NCBI RefSeq assembly: GCF_013836145.1
Contig: NZ_CP057483.1
Span: 3,596,001-3,660,000, forward strand
DNA: 64,000 bases
Reading direction: 5' to 3'
From: Citrobacter sp. RHB25-C09
Lineage (GTDB): Bacteria; Pseudomonadota; Gammaproteobacteria; Enterobacterales; Enterobacteriaceae
Shown: piece after piece, positions 15,760 to 24,412 of the stretch
Layout of the letters: each line of letters opens with the position of its first letter
Numbering within the stretch: position 1 is the stretch's first letter
Notes under the pieces: model-generated
What the model was told of the DNA's origin: nothing
The model's input: the letters and a program-made list of their open reading frames with translations, nothing else
Database searches by the model: none
Translations under genes and position numbers: made by a program

Positions 15760-16437
15760 ATGTTTAAAAAATTCCTCTTTAGTTCACTCTCTCTAAGCGT
15801 CTTGCTCCTCACCGGCTGTGCGAAAGAATCTTCCCATTCGATGGAAGTCGCGAAGGTAGCCTCTTATCAAACGGTCTGGCAGGGACAACGAAGCCCAATA
15901 TCCGTCGGGAAATTTGATAATCGCTCCAACTATATGAATGGCATTTTTTCTGATGGCGTAGACCGCCTGGGAAATCAGTCCAAAACAATCCTGATGACTC
16001 ATCTCCAGCAAACCGGTCGCTTTACTGTGCTGGACCGGGCAAATATGGAAGAGATTAAAGCCGAAGCGGATATCAGCGGTCAGAGTCAGCAGTTGAAAGG
16101 GGCTACCTTTGTTATCACGGGTGACGTAACGGAATTCGGTCGTAAAGAAACCGGTGATACTGCGCTGTTTGGCATTCTTGGTCGTGGGAAATCACAGATA
16201 GCCTACGCGAAAGTCGCTCTGAATGTGCTTAACGTGAGAACGTCCGAAGTCGTGTTCTCTTCACAAGGTGCAGGGGAATACGCGCTCTCTAACCGCGAAA
16301 TTCTGGGTTTCGGCGGTACCGCCAGCTATGACTCCACGCTCAATGGCAAGGTGTTAGATCTCGCCATTCGTGAAGCAGTAAACAATTTGGTTACCGGCAT
16401 TGAAAACGGTAGTTGGAATCCGTCAAATACAAAATAA
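15760..16437 (+). CDS. CsgG/HfaB-family lipoprotein
   Basis: 225 residues with a lipoprotein signal peptide; the lipobox LLLTGC puts the lipid on C20. The following alanine is not an inner-membrane retention signal, so the outer membrane is expected. The body (VGKFDNRS, TGRFTVLDRANMEEIKAEAD, GATFVITGDVTEF) is the CsgG fold. In curli systems CsgG makes the secretion pore; other members form different envelope complexes. It lacks neighbouring csgEF. First of three lipoprotein genes with gaps of 12 and 10 bases, so an operon. Confidence 0.85.
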   Translation: MFKKFLFSSLSLSVLLLTGCAKESSHSMEVAKVASYQTVWQGQRSPISVGKFDNRSNYMNGIFSDGVDRLGNQSKTILMTHLQQTGRFTVLDRANMEEIKAEADISGQSQQLKGATFVITGDVTEFGRKETGDTALFGILGRGKSQIAYAKVALNVLNVRTSEVVFSSQGAGEYALSNREILGFGGTASYDSTLNGKVLDLAIREAVNNLVTGIENGSWNPSNTK

Positions 16438-16449
16438 AAGGACATGATG

Positions 16450-16794
16450 ATGGGATATTTAAATAAGGTTGCTTTTGGCGCGGCGGTATTACTTCTGGCA
16501 GGTTGTGCAAGCAATTCGCCGAAAAATATCTATACATGGGATGGGTATCAGGACTCGGTGTATCAGTATTACACTAATAAAACCAGCCCGCAGGAGCAGA
16601 TCGCCACGTTACAGAAACTGGTTGAAAAGTCACGCGCCAGTAATAAGCCTGTACCGCCGGGCGTTCATGCTCAACTGGGTATGCTTTACAGCAACACCGG
16701 AAATACTGAACTCGCAATACGCGAATTTAACGCTGAAAAAACACAGTATCCGGAATCAGCTTCCTATATCAATTTCCTGACGGCCAAAAAATAA
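16450..16794 (+). CDS. DUF4810 lipoprotein
   Basis: 114 residues. The lipobox VLLLAGC gives lipid on C19. The mature part has the DUF4810 pattern (YTWDGYQDSVYQYY) and a TPR-like helical end (QLGMLYSNTGNTELAIREFN). Three ATGs follow each other at 16444, 16447 and 16450. The AAAAGGA ribosome site is best spaced for the third, which is used here. It is always found with CsgG-like and DUF799 lipoproteins in such operons. Role unknown, presumably part of one outer-membrane complex. Confidence 0.83.
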   Translation: MGYLNKVAFGAAVLLLAGCASNSPKNIYTWDGYQDSVYQYYTNKTSPQEQIATLQKLVEKSRASNKPVPPGVHAQLGMLYSNTGNTELAIREFNAEKTQYPESASYINFLTAKK

Positions 16795-16804
16795 GGGAAC
16801 TATA

Positions 16805-17470
16805 ATGAAACGTTTGGTTATACTTTGCACACTGGCATTAACTCTGGGACTCACGGGTTGCGCGAAAAATACTAAGCAGTCCACTGACTATTCTGCATTT
16901 AAAGAAAGTAAACCCCGCAGCATCCTGGTATTGCCGCCGAAAAATCAATCGCCGGAAATCAAAGCCAGCCACAGTTTACTGAGCAGCGTGACGATGCCGC
17001 TGGCAGAATCGGGCTATTATGTTTTCCCGGTAGCGGTAGTGGAAGAAACGTTTAAACAAAACGGTGCGACTGACCCGAACGACATCAGCGCAATTCCTCA
17101 AAAAAAACTTCATGAGATCTTTGGTGCCGATGCGGTGATGTATATTACCGTTAGCGATTATGGCACCTCCTATAAGGTCATCGATAGCGTGACGCGAGTA
17201 ACTGCGACGGCACGGTTAGTTGATCTGCGCTCAGGTAAAGAGTTGTGGACCGGTAGCGCGACGGCATCATCCAACGAAGGGCAAAATAATAACGGTGGTG
17301 GCCTGCTGGGGATGCTAATCACTGCGGCGATTACGCAGATTGCCAACTCGGCAACAGACCGGGCGTATGATATCGCTCAGGTGACCAACCACCGCATGTT
17401 AAGCGCAGGCACATCCGGTGGGTTGTTGTATGGCCCACGCTCGCCGAAGTACGCGCAGACAGCGCTGTAA
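16805..17470 (+). CDS. DUF799 (GNA1162-like) lipoprotein
   Basis: 221 residues with lipobox LGLTGC and lipid on C19. The mature domain (PRSILVLPPKNQSPEIKASH, LHEIFGADAVMYITVSDYGT, ARLVDLRSGKELWTGSATAS) is DUF799, related in fold to TolB-N/CsgG-like modules and to Neisseria GNA1162. A glycine-rich segment GGGLLGMLITAAITQI could touch the membrane. Last gene of the three-lipoprotein operon. The CsgG/DUF4810/DUF799 trio is conserved across proteobacteria, but its job is not established. Confidence 0.83.
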   Translation: MKRLVILCTLALTLGLTGCAKNTKQSTDYSAFKESKPRSILVLPPKNQSPEIKASHSLLSSVTMPLAESGYYVFPVAVVEETFKQNGATDPNDISAIPQKKLHEIFGADAVMYITVSDYGTSYKVIDSVTRVTATARLVDLRSGKELWTGSATASSNEGQNNNGGGLLGMLITAAITQIANSATDRAYDIAQVTNHRMLSAGTSGGLLYGPRSPKYAQTAL

Positions 17471-17486
17471 TCCTCACCCCGCTTTA

Positions 17487-17511
17487 CAGGCCGTCTCTTC
17501 GCGACGGCCTG
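17487..17511 (+). terminator. Terminator of the lipoprotein operon
   Basis: Perfect 9-base stem CAGGCCGTC / GACGGCCTG, 7-base loop, 16 bases after the stop. The tail is AT-rich rather than a pure T run. Confidence 0.65.
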
Positions 17512-18192
17512 ATCATTACATACTTCTTATGTGTCTCCGGAAAGGGATCTCAAGCCATTTAAGAGGGGCGGCACAGACGGTTGCCCAACGACGTCACCAC
17601 ACTCGCACGTTTAATGAGGAGCGGAGGCACCAGTAAATGTTTCGGTCGTGGCCTCGTTAAGGCCATTCTGTACCAACAGAATGGTTACCCCGCAAATAAT
17701 CTGACACGCTAAATGATTGCATGCGTTATTACTCGACGGAACGGTAACATAAATTCGAGATTTTCTTTTTGAACAGCATTAACGCACTTGATATTTTACT
17801 TGCGGTAGTTGAGTCGGAGCATTCAACGTCGTTATATGAATTACTGTTATATCGTCATTAGCGTGCAGGGAGTTAGCATGTCTTCTTTCATCCATTCTTA
17901 TACAACCTATCAGTTAATTCTTTATAGAATCAACTTACTGAAACCAATCGCCCAGCCCATTCTCTTTTCGGTTGAATAATCGGTGATCCCAATCAACTTG
18001 TTGTGTCGTTTGTTATCTTAATTCAAGGGTTATTTGCGCTTCATAACTTATTGTCTTCACTGGCAAGTGTTGTGTCATTTCTAAATTTATCTCTTTTACT
18101 GAAAAAAGGAAAATGCTTTCAATAAGGTCATGATCTTTTTTGACTTTTTAACGAAATGCAAACGGAATAATATAATGGAATAAGGCTTTATA
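17512..18192 (+). promoter_or_regulatory. Long pgaA upstream and leader region
   Basis: About 680 bases with no credible gene, becoming AT-rich from 17.7 kb. In E. coli the pgaABCD mRNA has a long leader bound by CsrA at several GGA sites. Here GGA motifs occur near the start codon (about 18108, 18163 and 18177), the last just before the AATAAGG ribosome site. This is consistent with CsrA control. Promoter and NhaR site were not resolved. Confidence 0.45.
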
Positions 18193-20601
18193 ATGTTTCA
18201 TTCAAAATGGAAAAAAAAGGCTCTGGCTACCTTTTTAACGTTGATAGTGCCAACCGCAGCACTGGGAAGTGAAGACTATCAACAACTTATTACACAGGCC
18301 AGAAAAGGGAACACGCAGCCAGCGCTGACATGGTTCTCACAACACCCAGATCTTGATGAAAATAAACTCGCCGACTGGCTGCAGATAGCGTCATGGAGCG
18401 GGCAGGATAAACAGGTTATTGAAATTTATAACCGATATCAGCATAAGAGCCTCCCCCTGCGTGGCTATGCGGCAGTCGCAAAGGCATACCGCAATACGCA
18501 GCAGTGGCAACATGCGCTAAATCTGTGGCATGCGCTCTACGAAAAAGATCCGGTGAATAAAGATTACCTTCGCGGGGAAATTCTGACGCTGGCTGATAGT
18601 GGAAAGTACGATGTCGCCCTGGAGAAAATTAAAGCGTTAAACCAACATGCACCCGACAATAAAAACATATTAATAGAGGCTTATATTTATAAAATCTCAG
18701 GTCGCTATGAAGATGAGTTATTGACCATCACCCGTGCGATGTCCTTTTCTTCGGCATTAGCCCCCCAGTCCGAGCAATATCTCAACGCGCTACAAAATAA
18801 CTTTTTACCCGAAGCGGTTTTGAGTCGCACCGACGAGCATTCCGTCTCACCTACAGTCAGGGTTGATGCGGCAGCGAAGTTGGTCAGGTTGTCAGCAATG
18901 CCGACACGTACTGAGAAAGAACGCTACAACATTGCCGACCGTGCGCTGGCGTTATACGAAGGCATGTTCAAGGAATGGAAGGACAAACCTGAATATGCAG
19001 CATCGTATCAAAGAGCCCGGACAGACCGACTGGGGGCACTCGTATCACGGGAACGGAATAAAGAGGCCATCGCTGAATATCAGCGCATGACTGACGAGGG
19101 TCTGACCTTACCGGAATATGCGCGGTACTGGGTGGCGACGGCATATCTGAAAGATCACCAACCCAAACAGGCAGAAGCAATAATGTCTGCTCTGTTTTAT
19201 CAGGAGGATGGAGAGATTAATACACTTTCGATGGAAGAAAAGGCAGACCTGTTTTATAGCCACATCGAAAGTGAACATTTTACGCCAGCCCAGGTGCTGA
19301 CAGAGAAAATGGTGAGAACAACGCCTGCATATCGCAGTATGCAGGGCAGTCCCGCGCAACTGCCTAACGATGAATGGCTCCAGGGCTACCAGCTAATGTC
19401 ATCATTAGTCCGTTACGGTAATGATTTACCGCAAGCAGAAAAAATTACGTACGATTTAGCCAGCAAAGCGCCGGGAAACCAGGGACTTCGCATTGATTAT
19501 GCGAGCGTTTTACTGGCGAGGGGATTACCGCGAGCGGCAGAAGATGAGTTAAAAAAAGCGGAAGTCATTGAACCCGCGAATCTGACGCTGGAAATTGAAC
19601 AAGCCTATACCGCGATGACGCTCCAGGAGTGGAATCAGGCGAAATTGCTCACCGAGGATGCGGTTAAACGCCATCCGGAAAATGAAGCCGTTAAACGACT
19701 TCAACGCGCTAATGATATCCATCAGTTATCGGAACTGAGAATTGGCGGTTCCGTGGGGTTAGATTCCGAGGGCCCTGACAGCGGAAAGCATGATACCAGC
19801 CTGTCGAGCGTGATTTATAGCCCGCCTTTAGCAACGAATTACCGGGCATTCGCGGGATACGGTTTTTCTCACAGTCGTTTTAGCGAAGGTAAAGGAAATG
19901 TTCGTGACTGGCTGGGAGGTGTGGAATGGCGCTCACGGGATAACTGGATGGAAGCAGAGTTGTCGGGACGCAATTTTAACCACAAAACTAAAACCGGTGC
20001 GCGCGTGTCCGGCTGGCATGATTTCAATGACCACTGGCGCATCGGATATGAGGGGGAAAGGTTATCCCGTCGTACTCCGTTACGGGCAATGAAAAATGAT
20101 ATTACCGCTAACAGCGGCCTGATCAATGTCAGGTGGTATCAAAACGAGCGCAGAGAGTACGGTTCATCGTTTTCCTACCTCGATTTTTCAGATGGAAACC
20201 ATCGCTATGAATATTCGCTTGAAGGAAAGGAACGAATCTGGACCGCACCTTCGCTGTTAGTGGACGTTCAGCCAGCACTTTATTATGGCCGAAATACTAA
20301 GGCGGATACCCCTTATTTCAATCCCGAGGAATCATTCGATATTGTCGGGACAGTGCAGGCCAACCATCTCATATGGCGTAATTACGACAAGAGTTGGACC
20401 CAGGAAATTAGCGGGAGTGTTGGTAACGCCTGGCAAAAGAATTACGGCAACGGAATGATCTCCCAACTGTCCTACGGGCAGCGTATTTCATGGAATGACG
20501 TGGCCGATGTTGGCGCGACTCTGCGTTGGGAAAAGCGTCCTTATGATGGAGAAAGAGAACATAACGTAACAGTCGAATTTGATATGACATTTAAATTCTA
20601 A
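18193..20601 (+). CDS. pgaA: PNAG export outer-membrane porin PgaA
   Basis: An 802-residue outer-membrane protein (E. coli 807) that exports partly de-N-acetylated poly-beta-1,6-N-acetylglucosamine. It has a signal peptide (residues 1-25, ending TAALGSED). A periplasmic helical TPR superhelix runs to about 510 (SYQRARTDRLGALVSRERNK region), and the last 290 residues form a 16-stranded barrel ending VTVEFDMTFKF, with the terminal phenylalanine needed for Bam assembly. First gene of pgaABCD; an 8-base gap separates it from pgaB. Confidence 0.96.
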   Translation: MFHSKWKKKALATFLTLIVPTAALGSEDYQQLITQARKGNTQPALTWFSQHPDLDENKLADWLQIASWSGQDKQVIEIYNRYQHKSLPLRGYAAVAKAYRNTQQWQHALNLWHALYEKDPVNKDYLRGEILTLADSGKYDVALEKIKALNQHAPDNKNILIEAYIYKISGRYEDELLTITRAMSFSSALAPQSEQYLNALQNNFLPEAVLSRTDEHSVSPTVRVDAAAKLVRLSAMPTRTEKERYNIADRALALYEGMFKEWKDKPEYAASYQRARTDRLGALVSRERNKEAIAEYQRMTDEGLTLPEYARYWVATAYLKDHQPKQAEAIMSALFYQEDGEINTLSMEEKADLFYSHIESEHFTPAQVLTEKMVRTTPAYRSMQGSPAQLPNDEWLQGYQLMSSLVRYGNDLPQAEKITYDLASKAPGNQGLRIDYASVLLARGLPRAAEDELKKAEVIEPANLTLEIEQAYTAMTLQEWNQAKLLTEDAVKRHPENEAVKRLQRANDIHQLSELRIGGSVGLDSEGPDSGKHDTSLSSVIYSPPLATNYRAFAGYGFSHSRFSEGKGNVRDWLGGVEWRSRDNWMEAELSGRNFNHKTKTGARVSGWHDFNDHWRIGYEGERLSRRTPLRAMKNDITANSGLINVRWYQNERREYGSSFSYLDFSDGNHRYEYSLEGKERIWTAPSLLVDVQPALYYGRNTKADTPYFNPEESFDIVGTVQANHLIWRNYDKSWTQEISGSVGNAWQKNYGNGMISQLSYGQRISWNDVADVGATLRWEKRPYDGEREHNVTVEFDMTFKF

Positions 20602-20609
20602 GGATAATT

Positions 20610-22631
20610 ATGATCAGCAAAGGAATGGCATTTCTAGTCATGCTTGTCAGTACAGTCTTTTTGACGGGGTGCATAGCACATGACAGAGCAAATTTTACCG
20701 AGCCTGCCCAGCGGGAAAAATTACAGGCGGAGAAACCATGGCCAAATAACGGATTTGTGGTTATCGCCTACCATGATGTCGAAGACAAAGAAACCGACCA
20801 GCGCTTCATGTCGGTGAGAACATCCGCATTAAGGGAGCAATTTGCCTGGCTGCGTGAAAACGGATACCAGCCCGTAACCATTGCGCAGATCCGCGAAGCG
20901 CATCAGGGTGGAAAACGCCTGCCTGAAAAAGCGGTGTTGTTATCTTTTGATGATGGATACAGCAGCTTCTATACCCGGGTGTTCCCATTACTTAAGGCAT
21001 ATCAATGGCCCGCGTTATGGGCTCCGGTGGGAAGTTGGATCAATACGCCTGCCGATCAAAAGGTACAGTTTGGCGATGAAAAAATCGCGCGTGAGCGCTT
21101 TGCGAACTGGGAGCAAATTCGCGAGCTATCCCGTTCCCCTTTAGTTGAGATTGGCGCGCACACGTGGAATTCCCATTTCGGCATCTCATCAAACCCTGCC
21201 GGAAGTCGATTGCCCGCTTTTGCTAACCGTTATTATGATCAAGCAAAGCAGCGTTATGAGACAGAACAAGAATATCGCCAGCGTATCCGCAAAGATGCGG
21301 AAAAAGTCACGCGCGAAATAAAGAGACACAGCGGACAAGCGCCTACGGTGTGGGTATGGCCGTATGGCGCCGCCAATGGTATTGCCATTGATGAGTTAAA
21401 AAAACAGGGTTATGACATGTTTTTCACCCTGAATTCGGGTCTGGCATCTGCCACCGAACTGGATGCTATTCCACGGATACTTATCAATAATAATCCGTCG
21501 CTGGAGGAATTTGCGCTTCTGGTTACAGGCGTGCAAGAGCCAGAGACGCAGCGCGTCATGCATATCGACCTTGATTATGTTTACGATACCGACCCGCAGC
21601 AAATGGAAAGAAACCTCGACCTCTTAGTTCAACGGGTCAAGGATATGAATATTTCCACCGTTTATCTTCAGGCCTTTGCTGACAGTAAAGGTGATGGTCT
21701 TGTACGTGAAGTCTATTTCCAGAATCGGTGGTTGCCGGTTAAAGCAGACATTTTTGGACGTATCGCCTGGCAATTAAGAACGCGTGCCGATGTACAAGTC
21801 TATGCCTGGATGCCGGTGTTGAGCTGGGATCTGGCCCCCTCGCTGACGCGAGTACAAAAATTGGTTCTGAATAATGGCACGACTGGAATCGATGCTTCTC
21901 AGTATGTACGGCTTTCACCATACGACCCTATCGCTATGCTTCAAGTCATCGATTTATATGAAGATTTAGCAAGCCATGCTGATTTTGATGGCATTCTATT
22001 CCATGATGATGCCCTCCTGTCTGATTTAGAAGATGCCAGCCCAGCAGCCTTAAGGGCCTATGGCAATGCGGGGTTCAGCACCAATATTCAGTACATAAAA
22101 AATGATCCTCAGTTGTTTGAAAAATGGACCCGTTTTAAAAGCAAAACCCTGACCGATTTAACGCTGGTGTTGAGTGATAAAGTTAAAAAGGTCCGTGGAC
22201 CACATATCAAAACAGCCAGAAATATCTATGCGCTACCTGTATTACAACCGGAGAGTGAAACGTGGTTTGCGCAGAATTTTGAGGACTTTCTTCAGAACTA
22301 TGACTGGACCGCAGTCATGGCGATGCCTTACATGGAAGGTGTAAAGCCTAAAGCCGCAGATGAGAAGTGGTTGGTCAATTTAATTCAGCAGGTTAAAAAG
22401 GTCACAGGAGCCACAGATAAAACGATATTTGAATTGCAGTCAATGAACTGGAAAAAGGATGGGCAACATCTTTCAATCGACTCAGTAAAACTGGCTCAGT
22501 GGATGAGCTTATTACAACGCAATGGAGTAAAGCATTATGGATATTATCCAGATGATTTTGTGAAAAACAGTCCCGATATGAAAACCATTCGCCCTGAATT
22601 TTCTTTAGCCTGGTATCCCGAAAATGACTAA
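20610..22631 (+). CDS. pgaB: PNAG de-N-acetylase lipoprotein PgaB
   Basis: A 673-residue outer-membrane lipoprotein (lipobox FLTGC, lipid on C21). The N-terminal CE4 deacetylase domain has the catalytic and metal residues D114 and D115 (LSFDDGYSS), H184 and H189 (AHTWNSHF), at the same positions as E. coli. The C-terminal domain (from about 310) is the glycoside-hydrolase-like PNAG-binding module (HIDLDYVYD, FHDDALLSD). Deacetylation of a few percent of residues is required for export through PgaA. Its end overlaps pgaC by 8 bases. Confidence 0.96.
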   Translation: MISKGMAFLVMLVSTVFLTGCIAHDRANFTEPAQREKLQAEKPWPNNGFVVIAYHDVEDKETDQRFMSVRTSALREQFAWLRENGYQPVTIAQIREAHQGGKRLPEKAVLLSFDDGYSSFYTRVFPLLKAYQWPALWAPVGSWINTPADQKVQFGDEKIARERFANWEQIRELSRSPLVEIGAHTWNSHFGISSNPAGSRLPAFANRYYDQAKQRYETEQEYRQRIRKDAEKVTREIKRHSGQAPTVWVWPYGAANGIAIDELKKQGYDMFFTLNSGLASATELDAIPRILINNNPSLEEFALLVTGVQEPETQRVMHIDLDYVYDTDPQQMERNLDLLVQRVKDMNISTVYLQAFADSKGDGLVREVYFQNRWLPVKADIFGRIAWQLRTRADVQVYAWMPVLSWDLAPSLTRVQKLVLNNGTTGIDASQYVRLSPYDPIAMLQVIDLYEDLASHADFDGILFHDDALLSDLEDASPAALRAYGNAGFSTNIQYIKNDPQLFEKWTRFKSKTLTDLTLVLSDKVKKVRGPHIKTARNIYALPVLQPESETWFAQNFEDFLQNYDWTAVMAMPYMEGVKPKAADEKWLVNLIQQVKKVTGATDKTIFELQSMNWKKDGQHLSIDSVKLAQWMSLLQRNGVKHYGYYPDDFVKNSPDMKTIRPEFSLAWYPEND

Positions 22632-23952
22632 TCGTTTAATATCGCTCCTAATATTATGCCTGGTGTTATGCGTTCCGCTGACTATTGCTTTATTATTCTC
22701 TCCGGAATCGACATTAAGGTTTGTTTTTTTCTGGCCCTTTTTTATGTCTATTCTCTGGTGCATAGGCGGTATTTATTACTGGCTTTGTCGGGAGCGCCGC
22801 TGGCGCTGGGGAGCTGAAGCGCCAGTCCCCAAACTCAAGGGGGATCCACTCGTCTCTATTTTGATCCCCTGTTTTAACGAAGAGAAAAATATCGATGAAA
22901 CCATTGAAGCGGCAATGTCACAAAATTACCCCAACATCGAGGTCATTGCCATCAACGATGGTTCTTCCGATAACACCGCAGGATGCTTAGACAGACTTGC
23001 CGCTCGTTACCCTCGGTTGCGAGTGATCCACCTTGCAACCAACCAGGGAAAAGCGATTGCGCTGAAAACGGGTGCTGCGGCTGCTAACAGTGAATACCTG
23101 GTTTGTGTTGACGGCGATGCTCGTCTCGATCCGAATGCCGTTGCTTACATTGTCGCACCCATGGTGAATAATCCGCGCGTCGGTGCGGTGACCGGTAACC
23201 CGCGAATTCGTACACGCTCAACGCTGGTCGGCAAAATACAGGTGGGGGAGTTTTCCTCCATTATTGGGTTAATTAAACGTACACAACGCGTGTATGGCCA
23301 AATGTTTACTGTCTCCGGGGTCATTGCTGCTTTTCGCCGCAGTGCACTGGCTAATGTCGGGTACTGGAGTGAGGACATTATCACTGAGGATATTGATATT
23401 AGCTGGAAGCTTGAGCTTAACCACTGGTCAATTTTCTACGAGCCTCGCGCTCTATGCTGGATCTTAATGCCTGAGACATTAAAAGGTCTTTGGAAACAGC
23501 GGTTACGCTGGGCGCAAGGGGGGGCAGAAGTTTTCCTGAAAAATATGACCCGGCTCTGGCGTTGGAAAAATCGCAGAATGTGGCCGCTGTTCATCGAATA
23601 TTGTCTGACTACCGCATGGGCGTTTACCTGCTTTGCCAGCTTCCTGGTGCTTATTATTGATAAGTGTCTACATGTACCAGTGGCAGTAAAACCCGCCGAA
23701 ATCGCTACGGCAGAATTTGCGGGATTGCTGTTGTGCTGTTTATGTCTGATTCAGTTTGTTGTCAGCATACTCATTGAACGTCGGTATGAAAAAGGAATTA
23801 CACCTACGTTGTTCTGGATCATCTGGTTCCCCATTGTCTTCTGGATCCTTGGTCTATGCACCACGCTGTATTCCTTTACGCAGACTATGCTTTTCCCCGA
23901 GACAAAACGAGCCCGCTGGAACAGTCCTGACAGAGGAATTGGGAGAATATAA
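22624..23952 (+). CDS. pgaC: PNAG synthase catalytic subunit PgaC
   Basis: A 442-residue inner-membrane GT2 processive glycosyltransferase polymerising UDP-GlcNAc. Two N-terminal helices, then the catalytic domain with NDGSSDNT, VDGDARLD, the TED motif (IITEDIDIS) and QRLRWAQGG, then three C-terminal helices. Length as in E. coli (441). Works with PgaD; binding of c-di-GMP at the PgaC-PgaD interface activates it. Overlap with pgaB and a one-base gap to pgaD indicate tight coupling. Confidence 0.96.
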   Translation: MTNRLISLLILCLVLCVPLTIALLFSPESTLRFVFFWPFFMSILWCIGGIYYWLCRERRWRWGAEAPVPKLKGDPLVSILIPCFNEEKNIDETIEAAMSQNYPNIEVIAINDGSSDNTAGCLDRLAARYPRLRVIHLATNQGKAIALKTGAAAANSEYLVCVDGDARLDPNAVAYIVAPMVNNPRVGAVTGNPRIRTRSTLVGKIQVGEFSSIIGLIKRTQRVYGQMFTVSGVIAAFRRSALANVGYWSEDIITEDIDISWKLELNHWSIFYEPRALCWILMPETLKGLWKQRLRWAQGGAEVFLKNMTRLWRWKNRRMWPLFIEYCLTTAWAFTCFASFLVLIIDKCLHVPVAVKPAEIATAEFAGLLLCCLCLIQFVVSILIERRYEKGITPTLFWIIWFPIVFWILGLCTTLYSFTQTMLFPETKRARWNSPDRGIGRI

Positions 23953-23953
23953 G

Positions 23954-24355
23954 ATGAAGGAACTCATCATTAAGACAAAAACAAGCAAGTTACAAAGCGT
24001 CATTGAATTTATTTTAACACTGCTGCTTTGGGGCGCTTTCTTTTATTGGCTTTTAAATTTTGTAATCAACCTGACCAGTGAACATATGTGGTTAAGTGAA
24101 GTTTCTTCAAGGCTGGCGCTTTACTTCTTAGCCGCTCTCGTTTGTTCAGCCGTACTCGTCGCCTGGGCAATATACAATAAGATTCGGTTCCGACATAACC
24201 GTCGTCGTTTTACTCGTGAGTTGAGCGCTGAAGAATTGGCAACAAGCCATTCAGTTTCAGAGAATGTTTATGCGCAGTTGCAAAACAGTCGGGCCATGCA
24301 GGTACACTTTAATAAAGAGGGTGAGATAAACAAAGTTGAAACCGTGGTAATCTAA
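23954..24355 (+). CDS. pgaD: PNAG synthase auxiliary subunit PgaD
   Basis: A 133-residue inner-membrane protein with two helices (about 18-40 and 60-80) and a soluble C-terminal tail. It starts MKELIIKTKTSKLQS directly after the pgaC stop; the much longer open frame upstream is not used. It stabilises PgaC and takes part in c-di-GMP activation of PNAG synthesis. Length close to E. coli (137). Last gene of the operon, ending at a long hairpin. Confidence 0.94.
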   Translation: MKELIIKTKTSKLQSVIEFILTLLLWGAFFYWLLNFVINLTSEHMWLSEVSSRLALYFLAALVCSAVLVAWAIYNKIRFRHNRRRFTRELSAEELATSHSVSENVYAQLQNSRAMQVHFNKEGEINKVETVVI

Positions 24356-24360
24356 TCTGC

Positions 24361-24399
24361 TTCTGCTTGCATAGCCCGGGAATGGGTATGCAAGCAGAA
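24361..24399. terminator. Long-stem bidirectional terminator between pgaD and dgcT
   Basis: A perfect 13-base stem (24361-24373 with 24387-24399; core CTGCTTGCAT) and a short inner CCC/GGG pairing, between two convergent genes. Confidence 0.8.
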
Positions 24400-24412
24400 C
24401 ATTCTTTCCCGT

